This document shows positions 43,218 through 51,806 of a stretch of 64,000 nt of DNA, piece by piece (within the stretch, counting starts at the first letter, position 1; each line of letters begins with the position of its first letter). The notes beneath the pieces are model-generated. The model was not told where the DNA came from. It saw nothing but the letters and a program-made list of their open reading frames with translations, and made no database searches. The position numbers and the translations under genes were made by a program. This DNA is from Acrocarpospora phusangensis (GTDB taxonomy: Bacteria > Actinomycetota > Actinomycetes > Streptosporangiales > Streptosporangiaceae): assembly GCF_016862995.1 (NCBI RefSeq), contig NZ_BOOA01000012.1:1-64000 (forward strand), written 5' to 3'.

Positions 43218-44074
43218 CCTTTGACAGACCCCCTGAGAAGACCGGAGACGATGTAGCGCTGGAGGAAGCGGAAGAGGAGGACGCTGGGGATGGCGCCGAT
43301 GAGGGCGCCGGCGGCGAAGACGCCCCAGTTGGCGGAGAGGCGTTCGGAGATCAGGCCGTAGAGGCCGACGGCCAGGGTGTGCTCGGACGGCGACTGGAGG
43401 ATCACGCTGGCGACGAGGAACTCGTTGACGGTGTTGATGAAGGTGAGCAGGCCGATGACGGCGAGCACCGGCGCGCCCAGCCGGAGGATGATCGTGAAGA
43501 AGACGCGGGTGTGGGTGGCGCCGTCGACTTTGGCGGCGTCGTCGAGTTCGCGGGGGATGGAGTCGAAGAATCCCTTGATCAGGAAGGTGTTCACGCCCAT
43601 CGCGCCGCCCAGGTAGACCATGACCAGGCCCCACTGGGTGCCCAGCCCGACGCCGGGGAAGACGCCCTTGATCCGCGCCATCAGCAGGAAGATGGCCACC
43701 GCGCCGAGCACCTGCGGGAACATCTGCACGAGCAGCAGCCCGAGCAGGCCCAGCCGCCGCCCCCGGAACCGGAACCGGGAGAACGCGTAGGCCGCGCTCG
43801 CCGCCAGCAGCACCGTCAGCACCGCCGTCGCCCCCGCGATGATCATCGTGTTGGCGAACCAGCGCGGGTACGGCAACGTCGGCGTGCTGAACAGCTTCAG
43901 GTAGTTCTCCAGCGACGCCCCGTCGAACAGCGTGGCCGAGGCGGTCAGCGTGCCGCGCGGATTGACCGACGCGCTGACCACGAAGACCAGCGGGAAGAGC
44001 GCGAACACGAGCATGCCGATGCCGACCAGGTGCCGCCAGCCCGTCTCGGCCAGCCACCCCTTCGTGCTTCTCAT
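43214..44074 (-). CDS. malG: Maltodextrin ABC transporter permease, MalG type
   Basis: 286 residues, six membrane segments, with the EAA loop ELDDAAKVDGATHTRVFFTIILRLGAP that docks the ATPase. Stop and start overlap the GH13 enzyme (3') and malF (5') genes by ATGA, so the operon is tightly coupled. No ATPase gene is present; actinomycetes usually share one MsiK-type ATPase among sugar importers. Confidence 0.93.
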   Translation of the reverse strand: MRSTKGWLAETGWRHLVGIGMLVFALFPLVFVVSASVNPRGTLTASATLFDGASLENYLKLFSTPTLPYPRWFANTMIIAGATAVLTVLLAASAAYAFSRFRFRGRRLGLLGLLLVQMFPQVLGAVAIFLLMARIKGVFPGVGLGTQWGLVMVYLGGAMGVNTFLIKGFFDSIPRELDDAAKVDGATHTRVFFTIILRLGAPVLAVIGLLTFINTVNEFLVASVILQSPSEHTLAVGLYGLISERLSANWGVFAAGALIGAIPSVLLFRFLQRYIVSGLLRGSVKG

Positions 44075-45663
44075 GAGTACGTCTCCTCAAGCGAACGCGT
44101 CCGGCGCAACCCGAACGCCGAGATGCCGGCCACGATCACGAAGATCAGCGCGGACATCGCGGAGGCGAACCCCCACTCCCGCCCGGCCCCGCCGAACGCG
44201 ATCTTGTACACCATGGAGATGAGCAGATCCGTGCTCCCCAGCGTGATCGGCGCCTCCGGGATGTTAGGCCCGCCCCCGGTGACGAAGTAGATCACCGTGA
44301 AGTTGTTGAAGTTGAACGCGAACGCGGCGACCAGCAGCGGCGCGGTGGACACCAGCAGCAGCGGCAGCGTGACCTGCCGGAAGTGCTGCCAGGGCCCGGC
44401 TCCGTCGATCTTCGCGGCCTCGTTCAGCTCGGTCGGGATGGCCTGCAACGCCCCGGTGCACACCAGGAACATGTACGGGAACCCCAGCCACAGATTGACC
44501 AGCAGCACACTGCCCTTGGCCAGCCAGGGATCGTTCAGCCAGGGCACGTCGGCCCCGCCGAGCAGCGTCTGGTTGACGAACCCGAACGTCTGGTTGAGCA
44601 TGCCCGTCCACACCAGCGCCGACAGGAACGACGGCACCGCGTACGGCAGGACCAGCAGCGACCGGTAGAGGTTGCGCCCCTTCATGCCAGGCTTGTTCAA
44701 CGCGAGCGCGAGCAGCAGCCCCAGCGCGAAGTTGAACAGCACCGACAGCGCCGCGAACACGAACGTCCAGATGAAGACCGAGACGAAGGGCCCGCGCAGC
44801 CGGGTGTCCGTCAGGACCCGGGCGAAGTTGTCGAATCCGACGTTCTCCGTCCAGCCCGGCGTGAGGTGGGTGCCGTCGGCGGCCTCGTAGTAGCCCGTGG
44901 CGGAGGCGCGGTAGACCTGGCCGTTCTCCACGTCGGTGAGCGTGTCGGCGGCCGGGTCGTGCCGGAGGGCGGGCCGGGCCAGGAAGCCGGTCGCGCCGTC
45001 CTGCGTGCGCAGCGCGCCCTGGGTGCCGAGCGGTACCCGCAGGTCCAGGACCTCCTCCTGGCGGCTGGTCAGGTCGCGCAACTGCAGGGTGCGGTAGCCG
45101 TCCAGGGCGGTGGCCTTGCCGGTGGAGTCGCGGGTGACGCCCGCGGTGACCGGTTCGCCGTTCAGGGTGACCTGGCCGGCGGGGTCGGTGGCCAGGAGTT
45201 CGAGCGTGCCGCCGCTGCCGGTCACCACCGCGACCCGGTAGAGCGGACTGTCGGGCACGCGTTTCTCGGAGACCGCGAGGATGTGTTCGAGGGCGCGTGG
45301 CTTGTCCAGGTTGTGTCCGTCGCCGACGTTGGTGAAGGCGGCCGCGACCGTGTGGAGGACGATGTAGACCTGGAAGACGAGCAGGAACAGCAGGCCGGGC
45401 AGCAGGTACTTGCCGGCCGCGACCCGCTTGCTGAAGTACACGTAGTCGGCGATCACCGTCGAGATCGCGACGAAGCCGAAGATGCCCCAGTCACCGGCGG
45501 CGAAGGACGTCAGCAGGCCGAACACGGCCAGGGCGTTGACCGCACCGAGCAGCACGATCTTCCCCGCCAGCGCCGCGACGGAGGTGGTCCGGCCGTCGGC
45601 CGGGCGGGGGCGGCGAGGGCGGCGGACGCCGAGGCGCCCGCCGCCCGTGGCGGTCAATCCCAC
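44071..45663 (-). CDS. malF: Maltodextrin ABC transporter permease, MalF type with large P2-like loop
   Basis: 530 residues from GTG 45663, two bases after the malE stop codon. A ~30-residue basic N-terminus precedes the first helices (~35-110). A ~170-residue outer domain follows (~115-285, with VTGSGGTLELLATDP and LTDVENGQVYRASATGYYEA), comparable to the MalF P2 loop that touches the binding protein. Six further helices include EAA motif ELNEAAKIDGAGPWQHFRQVTLPLL. Gene symbol by analogy. Confidence 0.92.
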   Translation of the reverse strand: MGLTATGGGRLGVRRPRRPRPADGRTTSVAALAGKIVLLGAVNALAVFGLLTSFAAGDWGIFGFVAISTVIADYVYFSKRVAAGKYLLPGLLFLLVFQVYIVLHTVAAAFTNVGDGHNLDKPRALEHILAVSEKRVPDSPLYRVAVVTGSGGTLELLATDPAGQVTLNGEPVTAGVTRDSTGKATALDGYRTLQLRDLTSRQEEVLDLRVPLGTQGALRTQDGATGFLARPALRHDPAADTLTDVENGQVYRASATGYYEAADGTHLTPGWTENVGFDNFARVLTDTRLRGPFVSVFIWTFVFAALSVLFNFALGLLLALALNKPGMKGRNLYRSLLVLPYAVPSFLSALVWTGMLNQTFGFVNQTLLGGADVPWLNDPWLAKGSVLLVNLWLGFPYMFLVCTGALQAIPTELNEAAKIDGAGPWQHFRQVTLPLLLVSTAPLLVAAFAFNFNNFTVIYFVTGGGPNIPEAPITLGSTDLLISMVYKIAFGGAGREWGFASAMSALIFVIVAGISAFGLRRTRSLEETYS

Positions 45664-45665
45664 CG

Positions 45666-46964
45666 TCAGCCGATCTTGGCGCGGATCTTCTCCGCGGCCT
45701 GCTTCATCAGCTTCTCCGGGTCGCCCTTGCCGAGCAGGATGTCGCGCTCGGCGTGGCCGTACTCGGTCCAGACGGCGTCCATGGCGGGGATGCTGGGGAG
45801 CGGCTGGCCGATGTCGCCGGCGGCGCCGAAGCCAGCGATGATCGGGTCGCCCTTGACCTGGTCGTACACGGAGATCATGGCCGGGGGGCGCTTGCCGGTG
45901 TCGTACAGCTCCTTCATGACCTCGGGGGTGCCGAGGTAGTTGACCACGAAGTCGTTGGCGACGAGCTTGTTCTTGGCGTTGGCGGAGATCATGAAGCCCT
46001 GCACGCCGACGAAGGGCGCGGCCGGCTTGCCGCCCGCGGACGGGATCGGGTCGACGGCCAGGTCGATGCCCGCCTTCTGGGCGTCCTCCGTGCTCCACGG
46101 CCCGGTGATCATGTACGGCGACTTGCCCGTGTTGAACGCCTCCTTGGCGATGTCCAGGGTCAGGTCTGCCGAGAGCAGCTTCTTCTTGCTCCACGACTCC
46201 AGCGCCTTGGCGAACTCCAGGCCGCCCGCGTCGTCGATGAGCAGCTGGCTCGGGTCGTAGCTGCCGTCCGGCTTGGTGGCGAAGATGCCGCTGCCGAACG
46301 AGGTGTGCACCGGGTAGAAGTGGTACGGGTCGCCCTCCGGCCCGACCTGCAGGCCGAGCGGCACGGTGGCCTTCTTCTCCTTGACCAGCTTGAGCGCGTT
46401 GTCCATCAGCGCGTTCCAGTCCTTGGGCGCCTCGGGCGCCAGGGCGACGTTGCGGAACAGCGCGATGTTCTCGATCGCGTACGGCAGGCCGTAGAGCTGC
46501 CCGTCGTACGAGAGCGCCTTGAGGGCCACCTCCTTGAACTGGGAGGTCTTGTCGCCCAGCTCGATCGGCGCGACGGCTCCGTTGGTGACGAGCTTGCCCA
46601 GCCAGTCGTGGGCGCCGATGACGACGTCGGGACCCTCGCCGGCCTGCCCGGCGGTGACCAGGTTGTCGCGGATGTCGCCGAACTCCAGCTGCTGGACGGC
46701 GACCTGCACGCCCTTCTCGGTGGCGAACTTCTGCGCGATCTTCTGAATGATCGGAGAGCGGGTGTCGTCAGCCCAGATCACCAGGTCCGCCTGGGCACGC
46801 TTCACCGGGCCGTCGGTGGGCTCGACGATCGTGGTGGCGCCGGGCGCCGGACCGGTGGTGGTGGCCGCGGCCGAGGGAGCGGCGGTTTCGCCGCCTCCCC
46901 CGCAACCGGCGGTGAGCAGGAGGGTGACACCCGCGGCCAACGTTGAGACCTTGCTCAGACGCAT
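45666..46964 (-). CDS. malE: Maltose/maltodextrin-binding lipoprotein
   Basis: 432 residues; ATG 46964 with AGGAG 6 nt upstream. Lipobox LLLTAGC near residue 20, then a Ser/Ala/Thr linker. Type I solute-binding fold: DLVIWADDTRSPIIQKIAQKF, GPDVVIGAHDWLGKL, YGLPYAIENIALFRN, PYMITGPWSTEDAQKAGI and the trailing ARAKIG helix, all as in MalE-like proteins. It delivers maltodextrin to MalFG. The leader region carries repeated CTTGCG motifs. Confidence 0.93.
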   Translation of the reverse strand: MRLSKVSTLAAGVTLLLTAGCGGGGETAAPSAAATTTGPAPGATTIVEPTDGPVKRAQADLVIWADDTRSPIIQKIAQKFATEKGVQVAVQQLEFGDIRDNLVTAGQAGEGPDVVIGAHDWLGKLVTNGAVAPIELGDKTSQFKEVALKALSYDGQLYGLPYAIENIALFRNVALAPEAPKDWNALMDNALKLVKEKKATVPLGLQVGPEGDPYHFYPVHTSFGSGIFATKPDGSYDPSQLLIDDAGGLEFAKALESWSKKKLLSADLTLDIAKEAFNTGKSPYMITGPWSTEDAQKAGIDLAVDPIPSAGGKPAAPFVGVQGFMISANAKNKLVANDFVVNYLGTPEVMKELYDTGKRPPAMISVYDQVKGDPIIAGFGAAGDIGQPLPSIPAMDAVWTEYGHAERDILLGKGDPEKLMKQAAEKIRAKIG

Positions 46965-47006
46965 GGTGGCTCCTAGGGGGATTTTCAGGCGGCCTGAAGC
47001 CGCCCT

Positions 47007-47070
47007 CTTGCGAAACCAAGGCAGCACTTGCGCTGCCATCTTGCGAAAGCTAACCACGCTTTTCGGCAAG
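47007..47070. promoter_or_regulatory. Cluster of CTTGCG half sites between malE and its regulator
   Basis: CTTGCG occurs at 47007, 47027 and 47040. The first and last continue as CTTGCGAAA, and an inverted TTTTCGGCAAG ends at 47070. Actinobacterial MalR-type LacI proteins bind CTTGC-repeat operators before malE. The adjacent LacI gene is the obvious regulator. It would give maltose-inducible expression; this is inferred. Confidence 0.6.
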
Positions 47071-47148
47071 TTTCTAGACGGTTACTGACATGTTGCAGTC
47101 GGCCGTCGGGCACATCTTGCCAGCCGACGTCCTCCGGATTCCTTGTTA

Positions 47149-47169
47149 CACCTGGCAGTCCACCAGGTG
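47149..47169. promoter_or_regulatory. Inverted repeat upstream of the LacI-family gene
   Basis: CACCTGG / CCAGGTG with a 7-nt centre, ~53 nt before the regulator start. Possible autoregulatory operator, different from the CTTGCG type, or a leader hairpin. Confidence 0.35.
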
Positions 47170-47221
47170 GGACGATGTAAGCGCTATGAATTCCTACTGC
47201 AAGGACTGCTAGACTTTCAGC

Positions 47222-48244
47222 ATGAAAGTGACCTTGACGGAAGTCGCCGCTCGTGCCGGTGTGAGCGAGGCCACCGTCAGCCGGGTCCTCAACGCCAAGG
47301 CGGGCGTCGCGGAGGAGACCCGGGAACTGGTCCTGGCCGTGGCCGAGGAACTCGGCTACGAGCGCCCCTTCAAACCCGAGGTCCCCCGCCGCAGCGCGGG
47401 CCTGGTGGGCCTGGTCGTGCCCGAGCTGGAGAACCCCATCTTCCCCTCGTTCGCGCAGGTCATCGGCACCCTGCTCGCCCAGCAGCGGTACACGCCGGTG
47501 CTGTGCACGCAGACCCCCGGCGGGGTCAGCGAGGACGAGTACGTGGAGATGCTGCTGGAACACAACGCGGCGGGCATCATCTTCGTCTCCGGGATGCACG
47601 CCGACACCCACGCCGACCCGGGCCGCTACCGGCGGCTGGTGGACCGCGGCCTCCCGATCGTCCTGATCAACGGCTTCCTCCCCGGGCTCGACGTGCTGTC
47701 CATCTCGGCGGACGAGAAGTCGGCCATGCACCTGGCGGTCGAGCACCTGGCTTCGCTGGGGCACACCCGGATCGGTCTGGCGATCGGCCCGGAGCGCTAC
47801 GTGCCGGTGATCAGGAAGGTGGCCGGGTTCCTGGAGGCCGGGAAGGCCACGCTCAGCGCGGATTTCTCCGACATGGTGGAGCACACCACGTTCACCGTGG
47901 AAGGCGGGCAGGTCGCGGCCTCCCGGTTGATCGACCGCGGCGCGACCGCGATCGTCTGCGGTTCCGACATCATGGCCTTCGGCGCCGTACGGGGTGCGCG
48001 CGGCCTGGGCAGGAACGTGCCGCAGGACGTGTCGGTGGTCGGCTTCGACGACTCCTCGGTGACCGTCTTCTCCGACCCGCCGCTCACCACGCTCCGCCAG
48101 CCCGTCCAGGCCATGGGCACGGCGGCGGTCCGCGGCCTCATCGACGAGATCCACGCCCTCTCCCCGCCCCGCGGCGAGTTCGTGTTCCGTACCGAACTGC
48201 TGGCCCGCTCCTCCACCGGCCCGGCGCCCGTCAGCTCGCCGTGA
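47222..48244 (+). CDS. LacI-family regulator of the maltodextrin operon
   Basis: 340 residues. N-terminal lacI helix-turn-helix (TLTEVAARAGVSEATVSRVLN), hinge helix ETRELVLAVAEELGYERP, then a periplasmic-binding-like sensor domain with GLVVPELENPIFPSF, GSDIMAFGAV and VSVVGFDDSSV. Divergent from malE across 257 bp with candidate operators. No ribosome site closer than AAGGA at ~17 nt, so initiation may be leaderless or weak. It should repress malEFG and the GH13 gene in the absence of maltose. Its last 14 bp overlap the convergent MFS gene. Confidence 0.92.
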   Translation: MKVTLTEVAARAGVSEATVSRVLNAKAGVAEETRELVLAVAEELGYERPFKPEVPRRSAGLVGLVVPELENPIFPSFAQVIGTLLAQQRYTPVLCTQTPGGVSEDEYVEMLLEHNAAGIIFVSGMHADTHADPGRYRRLVDRGLPIVLINGFLPGLDVLSISADEKSAMHLAVEHLASLGHTRIGLAIGPERYVPVIRKVAGFLEAGKATLSADFSDMVEHTTFTVEGGQVAASRLIDRGATAIVCGSDIMAFGAVRGARGLGRNVPQDVSVVGFDDSSVTVFSDPPLTTLRQPVQAMGTAAVRGLIDEIHALSPPRGEFVFRTELLARSSTGPAPVSSP

Positions 48245-49451
48245 CCCGGTGCTCCCCGTGGCCCCGCCACGGACGGGCGAGTACGGCCAGGGCCAGGACG
48301 GCGCAGGTGAAGGCGACCAGCATGATGACCGCCATCGGGGTGGCGCTGTCCACGCCGAAGACGCCCACGATGGGGGCGGCGACCGCGCCGAGCAGGAACT
48401 GGCCGCCGCCGAGCAGGGCGGAGGCGCTGCCGGCCGAGTGACCGGCCACGCTCTGGCCGATGGTCATGATCGCGGGAAAGGTCATGCCCAGGCCGGAGAT
48501 GGCCAGGACCAGGCAGATCCAGGTGGCGGCCACGTTGCCGCCGGTGGTCAGGTCGATGGCCACGTGCACGAGCGTGGCCAGGAACGACACCGAGAGGGCG
48601 GTCATCAGCAGGGTGTTGAGCCGGACCCGGCGGGACAGGGCGCCGAACAGGCCCGCCGCCACGGTCATGCTGATGGCGTTGACGGCGAAGACGACGCCGT
48701 AGCCGAGGGGGCTCATGCCGTACACGATCTGGAAGACGAACGACGAACCGGAGACGTACGTGAAGAGGCCGCCGGCGGCGCAGGACAGGGCGATGGCGTA
48801 GCCGACGAAGAAGCGGTTGCGGAGCAGACCGCCCATGGCGCGGAAGGAGTCGCGCAGGCCGCCGGGGTTGCGGCGGTCGGGCGGCAGGGACTCCGGCACC
48901 CGCCACCAGACGGCGGCGAACTGGGCGAGGCCGACGAGGGCGAGCACCACGAAGATCGCCTGCCAGGGCGCGGCGAGCAGGACCAGGGCGCCGATCAGGG
49001 GCGCGGCCACGGGGGCGACGCCGGTGATGATGGCCAGGGTGGAGAAGTAGCGGGCGACGCCGGGCCCGCGGTACCAGTCGACGATCACGGCGCGGGCGAG
49101 GACGGCGCCGCACGCGCCCGCCGCTCCTTGCAGAAATCTTGCGCCGACCAGGAACTGCACGGTCGGGGCGACGGCGCAGAGCAGGGAGAAGAGGCCGAAG
49201 AGCGCGGTGCCTCCGAGCAGCAGCCTGCGGCGGCCGAGGGTGTCGCTGACCGGGCCGAGCAGGAACTGGCCGAGCACGAGCCCGGCCAGGAAGGCGGTCA
49301 TCGACAGCTGTACGCCGGAGCCGGTCGTCTCCAGCGTGCGCACCATGTCCGGGAAGGCCGGGACGTACATGTCAATGGCGAGCGGGGCAGACGCGGTGAG
49401 CGAGGCCAGGGAGGGGAGGAGGGACAGGGGACGGGGTGGCGCGAGGGGCAC
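48231..49451 (-). CDS. Bcr/CflA-type MFS exporter
   Basis: 406 residues, GTG start without a clear ribosome site. Twelve hydrophobic segments; motif A GPVSDTLGRRRLL, opening APLAIDMYVPAFPDM and ARAVIVDWYRG as in Bcr/CflA drug-proton antiporters. Expected at the cytoplasmic membrane. Divergent from the ThuA/DUF1080 gene; its 3' end overlaps the LacI gene by 14 bp. Substrate unknown. Confidence 0.9.
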   Translation of the reverse strand: MPLAPPRPLSLLPSLASLTASAPLAIDMYVPAFPDMVRTLETTGSGVQLSMTAFLAGLVLGQFLLGPVSDTLGRRRLLLGGTALFGLFSLLCAVAPTVQFLVGARFLQGAAGACGAVLARAVIVDWYRGPGVARYFSTLAIITGVAPVAAPLIGALVLLAAPWQAIFVVLALVGLAQFAAVWWRVPESLPPDRRNPGGLRDSFRAMGGLLRNRFFVGYAIALSCAAGGLFTYVSGSSFVFQIVYGMSPLGYGVVFAVNAISMTVAAGLFGALSRRVRLNTLLMTALSVSFLATLVHVAIDLTTGGNVAATWICLVLAISGLGMTFPAIMTIGQSVAGHSAGSASALLGGGQFLLGAVAAPIVGVFGVDSATPMAVIMLVAFTCAVLALAVLARPWRGHGEHRVTAS

Positions 49452-49453
49452 GT

Positions 49454-49472
49454 CATCAAAGAGTAATGAACC
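49454..49472 (-). promoter_or_regulatory. GGTTCAT-type dyad at the MFS start
   Basis: On the minus strand it reads GGTTCAT, nine bases, ATGA, ending within 5 nt of the MFS start codon. A second copy lies before the divergent gene at 49570-49593. Confidence 0.35.
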
Positions 49473-49569
49473 GCCACAGAGCGCCCCAGGTCAGGGGGCA
49501 ATTAGTGCCCAGAGCATTGACACTTATGCGCGTGTCGTGTGAACCTTCGGGCGGAAACAATCATAAGTA

Positions 49570-49593
49570 GGTTCATCAAGAACTAATGAAACC
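49570..49593 (+). promoter_or_regulatory. GGTTCAT-type dyad before the ThuA/DUF1080 gene
   Basis: GGTTCAT, nine bases, ATGAAACC, ending ~46 nt before the start codon. Same half sites and spacing as the copy at the MFS start. One regulator might control both divergent genes. The remaining ~95 bp between the motifs hold a TTGACA (49517) that may be a -35 box. Confidence 0.35.
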
Positions 49594-49639
49594 CCATTAG
49601 GTGCGGCGGCGCGCTCCTCTTCCAGTCAAGGAGTGGCGA

Positions 49640-51778
49640 ATGCCCCTGCCCAAAAGACCGATTTCTGCCTTATTTCGCGGCTTATTATCACTCGTCCTAG
49701 TAGCGGCGGGTCTGGCCCTGTTGCCGACGAGTGCCTCAGCGGCCCCGCTGACCCGGGTGCTGGTCTTCTCCAAGACCGCCGCGTTCCGGCACTCCTCCAT
49801 CCCGAACGGCATCACGGCCATCCAGCAGCTCGGCGCGGCCAACGGCTTCACCGTGGTGGCCACCGAGGACGCGGCCGCCTTCACCACGGCCAACCTGGCC
49901 CAGTACCAGGCCGTGATCTGGCTCTCCACCACCGGCGACGTGCTCAACGCCACCCAGCAGACCGCCTTCCAGTCCTACATCGCGGCCGGCGGCGGCTACG
50001 TCGGCGTGCACGCCGCCGCCGACACCGAATACGGCTGGGCCTGGTACGGCGGCCTGGTCGGCGCCTACTTCCAGTCCCACCCGGCCACCCAGCAGGCCAC
50101 CATCAAGGTCGAGGACCGGGCCAACCCGTCCACCGCGCACCTCGCGCCCACCTGGACGCGCACCGACGAGTGGTACAACTACGCGGCCAACCCGCGCTCG
50201 GCCGTACGGGTGCTGGCCAGCCTGAACGAGTCGTCGTACTCGGGCGGCAGCATGGGCGACCACCCGATCACCTGGTGCCACGACTACCAGGGCGGGCGTT
50301 CCTGGTACACCGGGCTCGGCCACACCGAGGAGAGCTACGCGGACGCCAACTTCCGGGCCATGCTGCTGGGCGGCATCCGGGTGGCGGCCAGGGCCGTACC
50401 GGCCGACTGCCGGCCCGAGGTGGGTTACACCCCGCTGTTCGACGGCACGCAGGCCACCCTCGGCCAGTGGCGGCAGGCCGGGCCCGGCGGATTCACCCTG
50501 GCCAACGGCACACTGACCTCGTTCGGCGGCATGGGCCTGCTCTGGTACCCGGTGTCCACGTTCGCGAACTACTCGCTCAAGGTCGACTGGATGATGCCGG
50601 GCGACGACAACGGCGGCGTCTTCATCGGCTTCCCCGACCCGCAGGGCGACCCGTGGGCACCGGTGGACGCCGGCCACGAGATCCAGATCGACGCCACCGA
50701 CGGCGACCCGAGCCGGACGACGGGCAGCGTGTACAGCTTCAGGGCCCCGGACACCGCCGCCCGCGCCGCCGCGCTGAACCCGCCGGGGCAGTGGAACGCG
50801 TACGAGATCGGCGTGCACGGCCAGCGGGTCGAGATCTGGCTCAACGGCGTCAAGATCAACGACTACACGAGCACGCGGAACATCGCCAACGGCTACATCG
50901 GCGTGCAGAACGACGGCGACGGCCTGGACATCAACTACCGCAACATCCGGATCAAGGCCGACGGCGGGCAGCCGCAGCCGGCCGACGTCGCCCAGGGCAA
51001 GCCGACCACCGCGTCCAGCGTGGAGCCCGGCAGCGCGCACGCCGCCGCGAACGCGACGGACGGCAACTCGGGCACGCGGTGGGGCAGCGCGTACGCCGAC
51101 CCGCAGTGGATCCAGGTGGACCTCGGCCAGAGCCACACCATCAACCGGGTCCGGCTGAACTGGGAGGCGGCGTACGGCCGCGCGTACCAGATCCAGACCT
51201 CCCCCAACGGCACCACCTGGACCAACGTCTACACGACCACCACCGGCGACGGCGGCGTGGACGACGTCAACGTGACCGCTTCGGGGAGATATGTCCGCAT
51301 CAACGGCACCCAGCGGGCGCTCACCCAGTACGGCTACTCCCTCTGGGACCTGAACGTCTACGGCACCCCGGGCGGCAACCCCGGTCCGGTCCTGCTGTCG
51401 CGCGGTAAGCCGGCCAGCGCCTCCAGCGTCGAGCCGAACAGCGCGCATGCGGCCGCCAACGCGTTCGACGGCAACACCGGCACCCGCTGGGGCAGCGCGT
51501 ACGCCGACCCGCAGTGGATCTCCGTGGACCTCGGCCAGAGCTACAGCATCAGCCGGGTCCGGCTCAGCTGGGAGGCGGCCTACGGCCGCGCGTACCAGAT
51601 CCAGACCTCCCCCAACGGCACCACCTGGACCAACGTCTACACGACCACCACCGGCGACGGCGGCGTGGACGACGTGAACGTGACCGGAACCGGCCGCTAC
51701 GTCCGCGTCAACGGCACCCAGCGCGCCCTCACGCAATACGGCTACTCCCTCTGGGAGTTCGACGTCTACGGCTCCTGA
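49640..51778 (+). CDS. Secreted ThuA domain, DUF1080 and two discoidin domains
   Basis: 712 residues; ATG 49640 with AAGGAG 6 nt upstream. Signal peptide 1-34 (cleavage SASA/AP). ThuA-like Rossmann domain ~37-255 (VLVFSKTAAFRHSS, GGGYVGVHAAADTEY, GLGHTEESY). DUF1080/3-keto-disaccharide hydrolase-type jelly roll ~262-444 (YTPLFDGT, GGVFIGFPDP, GHEIQIDATDG, GYIGVQNDGDG). Two discoidin domains, ~450-577 and 584-712, likely bind glycans. The set suggests extracellular attack on oxidised sugars. Followed at 28 bp by the dehydrogenase gene, so probably an operon. The two discoidin coding stretches share 95 identical bases. Confidence 0.88.
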   Translation: MPLPKRPISALFRGLLSLVLVAAGLALLPTSASAAPLTRVLVFSKTAAFRHSSIPNGITAIQQLGAANGFTVVATEDAAAFTTANLAQYQAVIWLSTTGDVLNATQQTAFQSYIAAGGGYVGVHAAADTEYGWAWYGGLVGAYFQSHPATQQATIKVEDRANPSTAHLAPTWTRTDEWYNYAANPRSAVRVLASLNESSYSGGSMGDHPITWCHDYQGGRSWYTGLGHTEESYADANFRAMLLGGIRVAARAVPADCRPEVGYTPLFDGTQATLGQWRQAGPGGFTLANGTLTSFGGMGLLWYPVSTFANYSLKVDWMMPGDDNGGVFIGFPDPQGDPWAPVDAGHEIQIDATDGDPSRTTGSVYSFRAPDTAARAAALNPPGQWNAYEIGVHGQRVEIWLNGVKINDYTSTRNIANGYIGVQNDGDGLDINYRNIRIKADGGQPQPADVAQGKPTTASSVEPGSAHAAANATDGNSGTRWGSAYADPQWIQVDLGQSHTINRVRLNWEAAYGRAYQIQTSPNGTTWTNVYTTTTGDGGVDDVNVTASGRYVRINGTQRALTQYGYSLWDLNVYGTPGGNPGPVLLSRGKPASASSVEPNSAHAAANAFDGNTGTRWGSAYADPQWISVDLGQSYSISRVRLSWEAAYGRAYQIQTSPNGTTWTNVYTTTTGDGGVDDVNVTGTGRYVRVNGTQRALTQYGYSLWEFDVYGS
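51173..51267 (+). repeat. 95-bp exact direct repeat within the discoidin domains
   Basis: Bases 51173-51267 are identical to 51581-51675, a 408-bp offset equal to one discoidin module plus linker. Flanking bases differ between the two domains. Recent duplication or gene conversion is the simplest reading. Confidence 0.85.
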
Positions 51779-51806
51779 CACCCCCCTCTCATCCTCTGGA
51801 GTTCAC

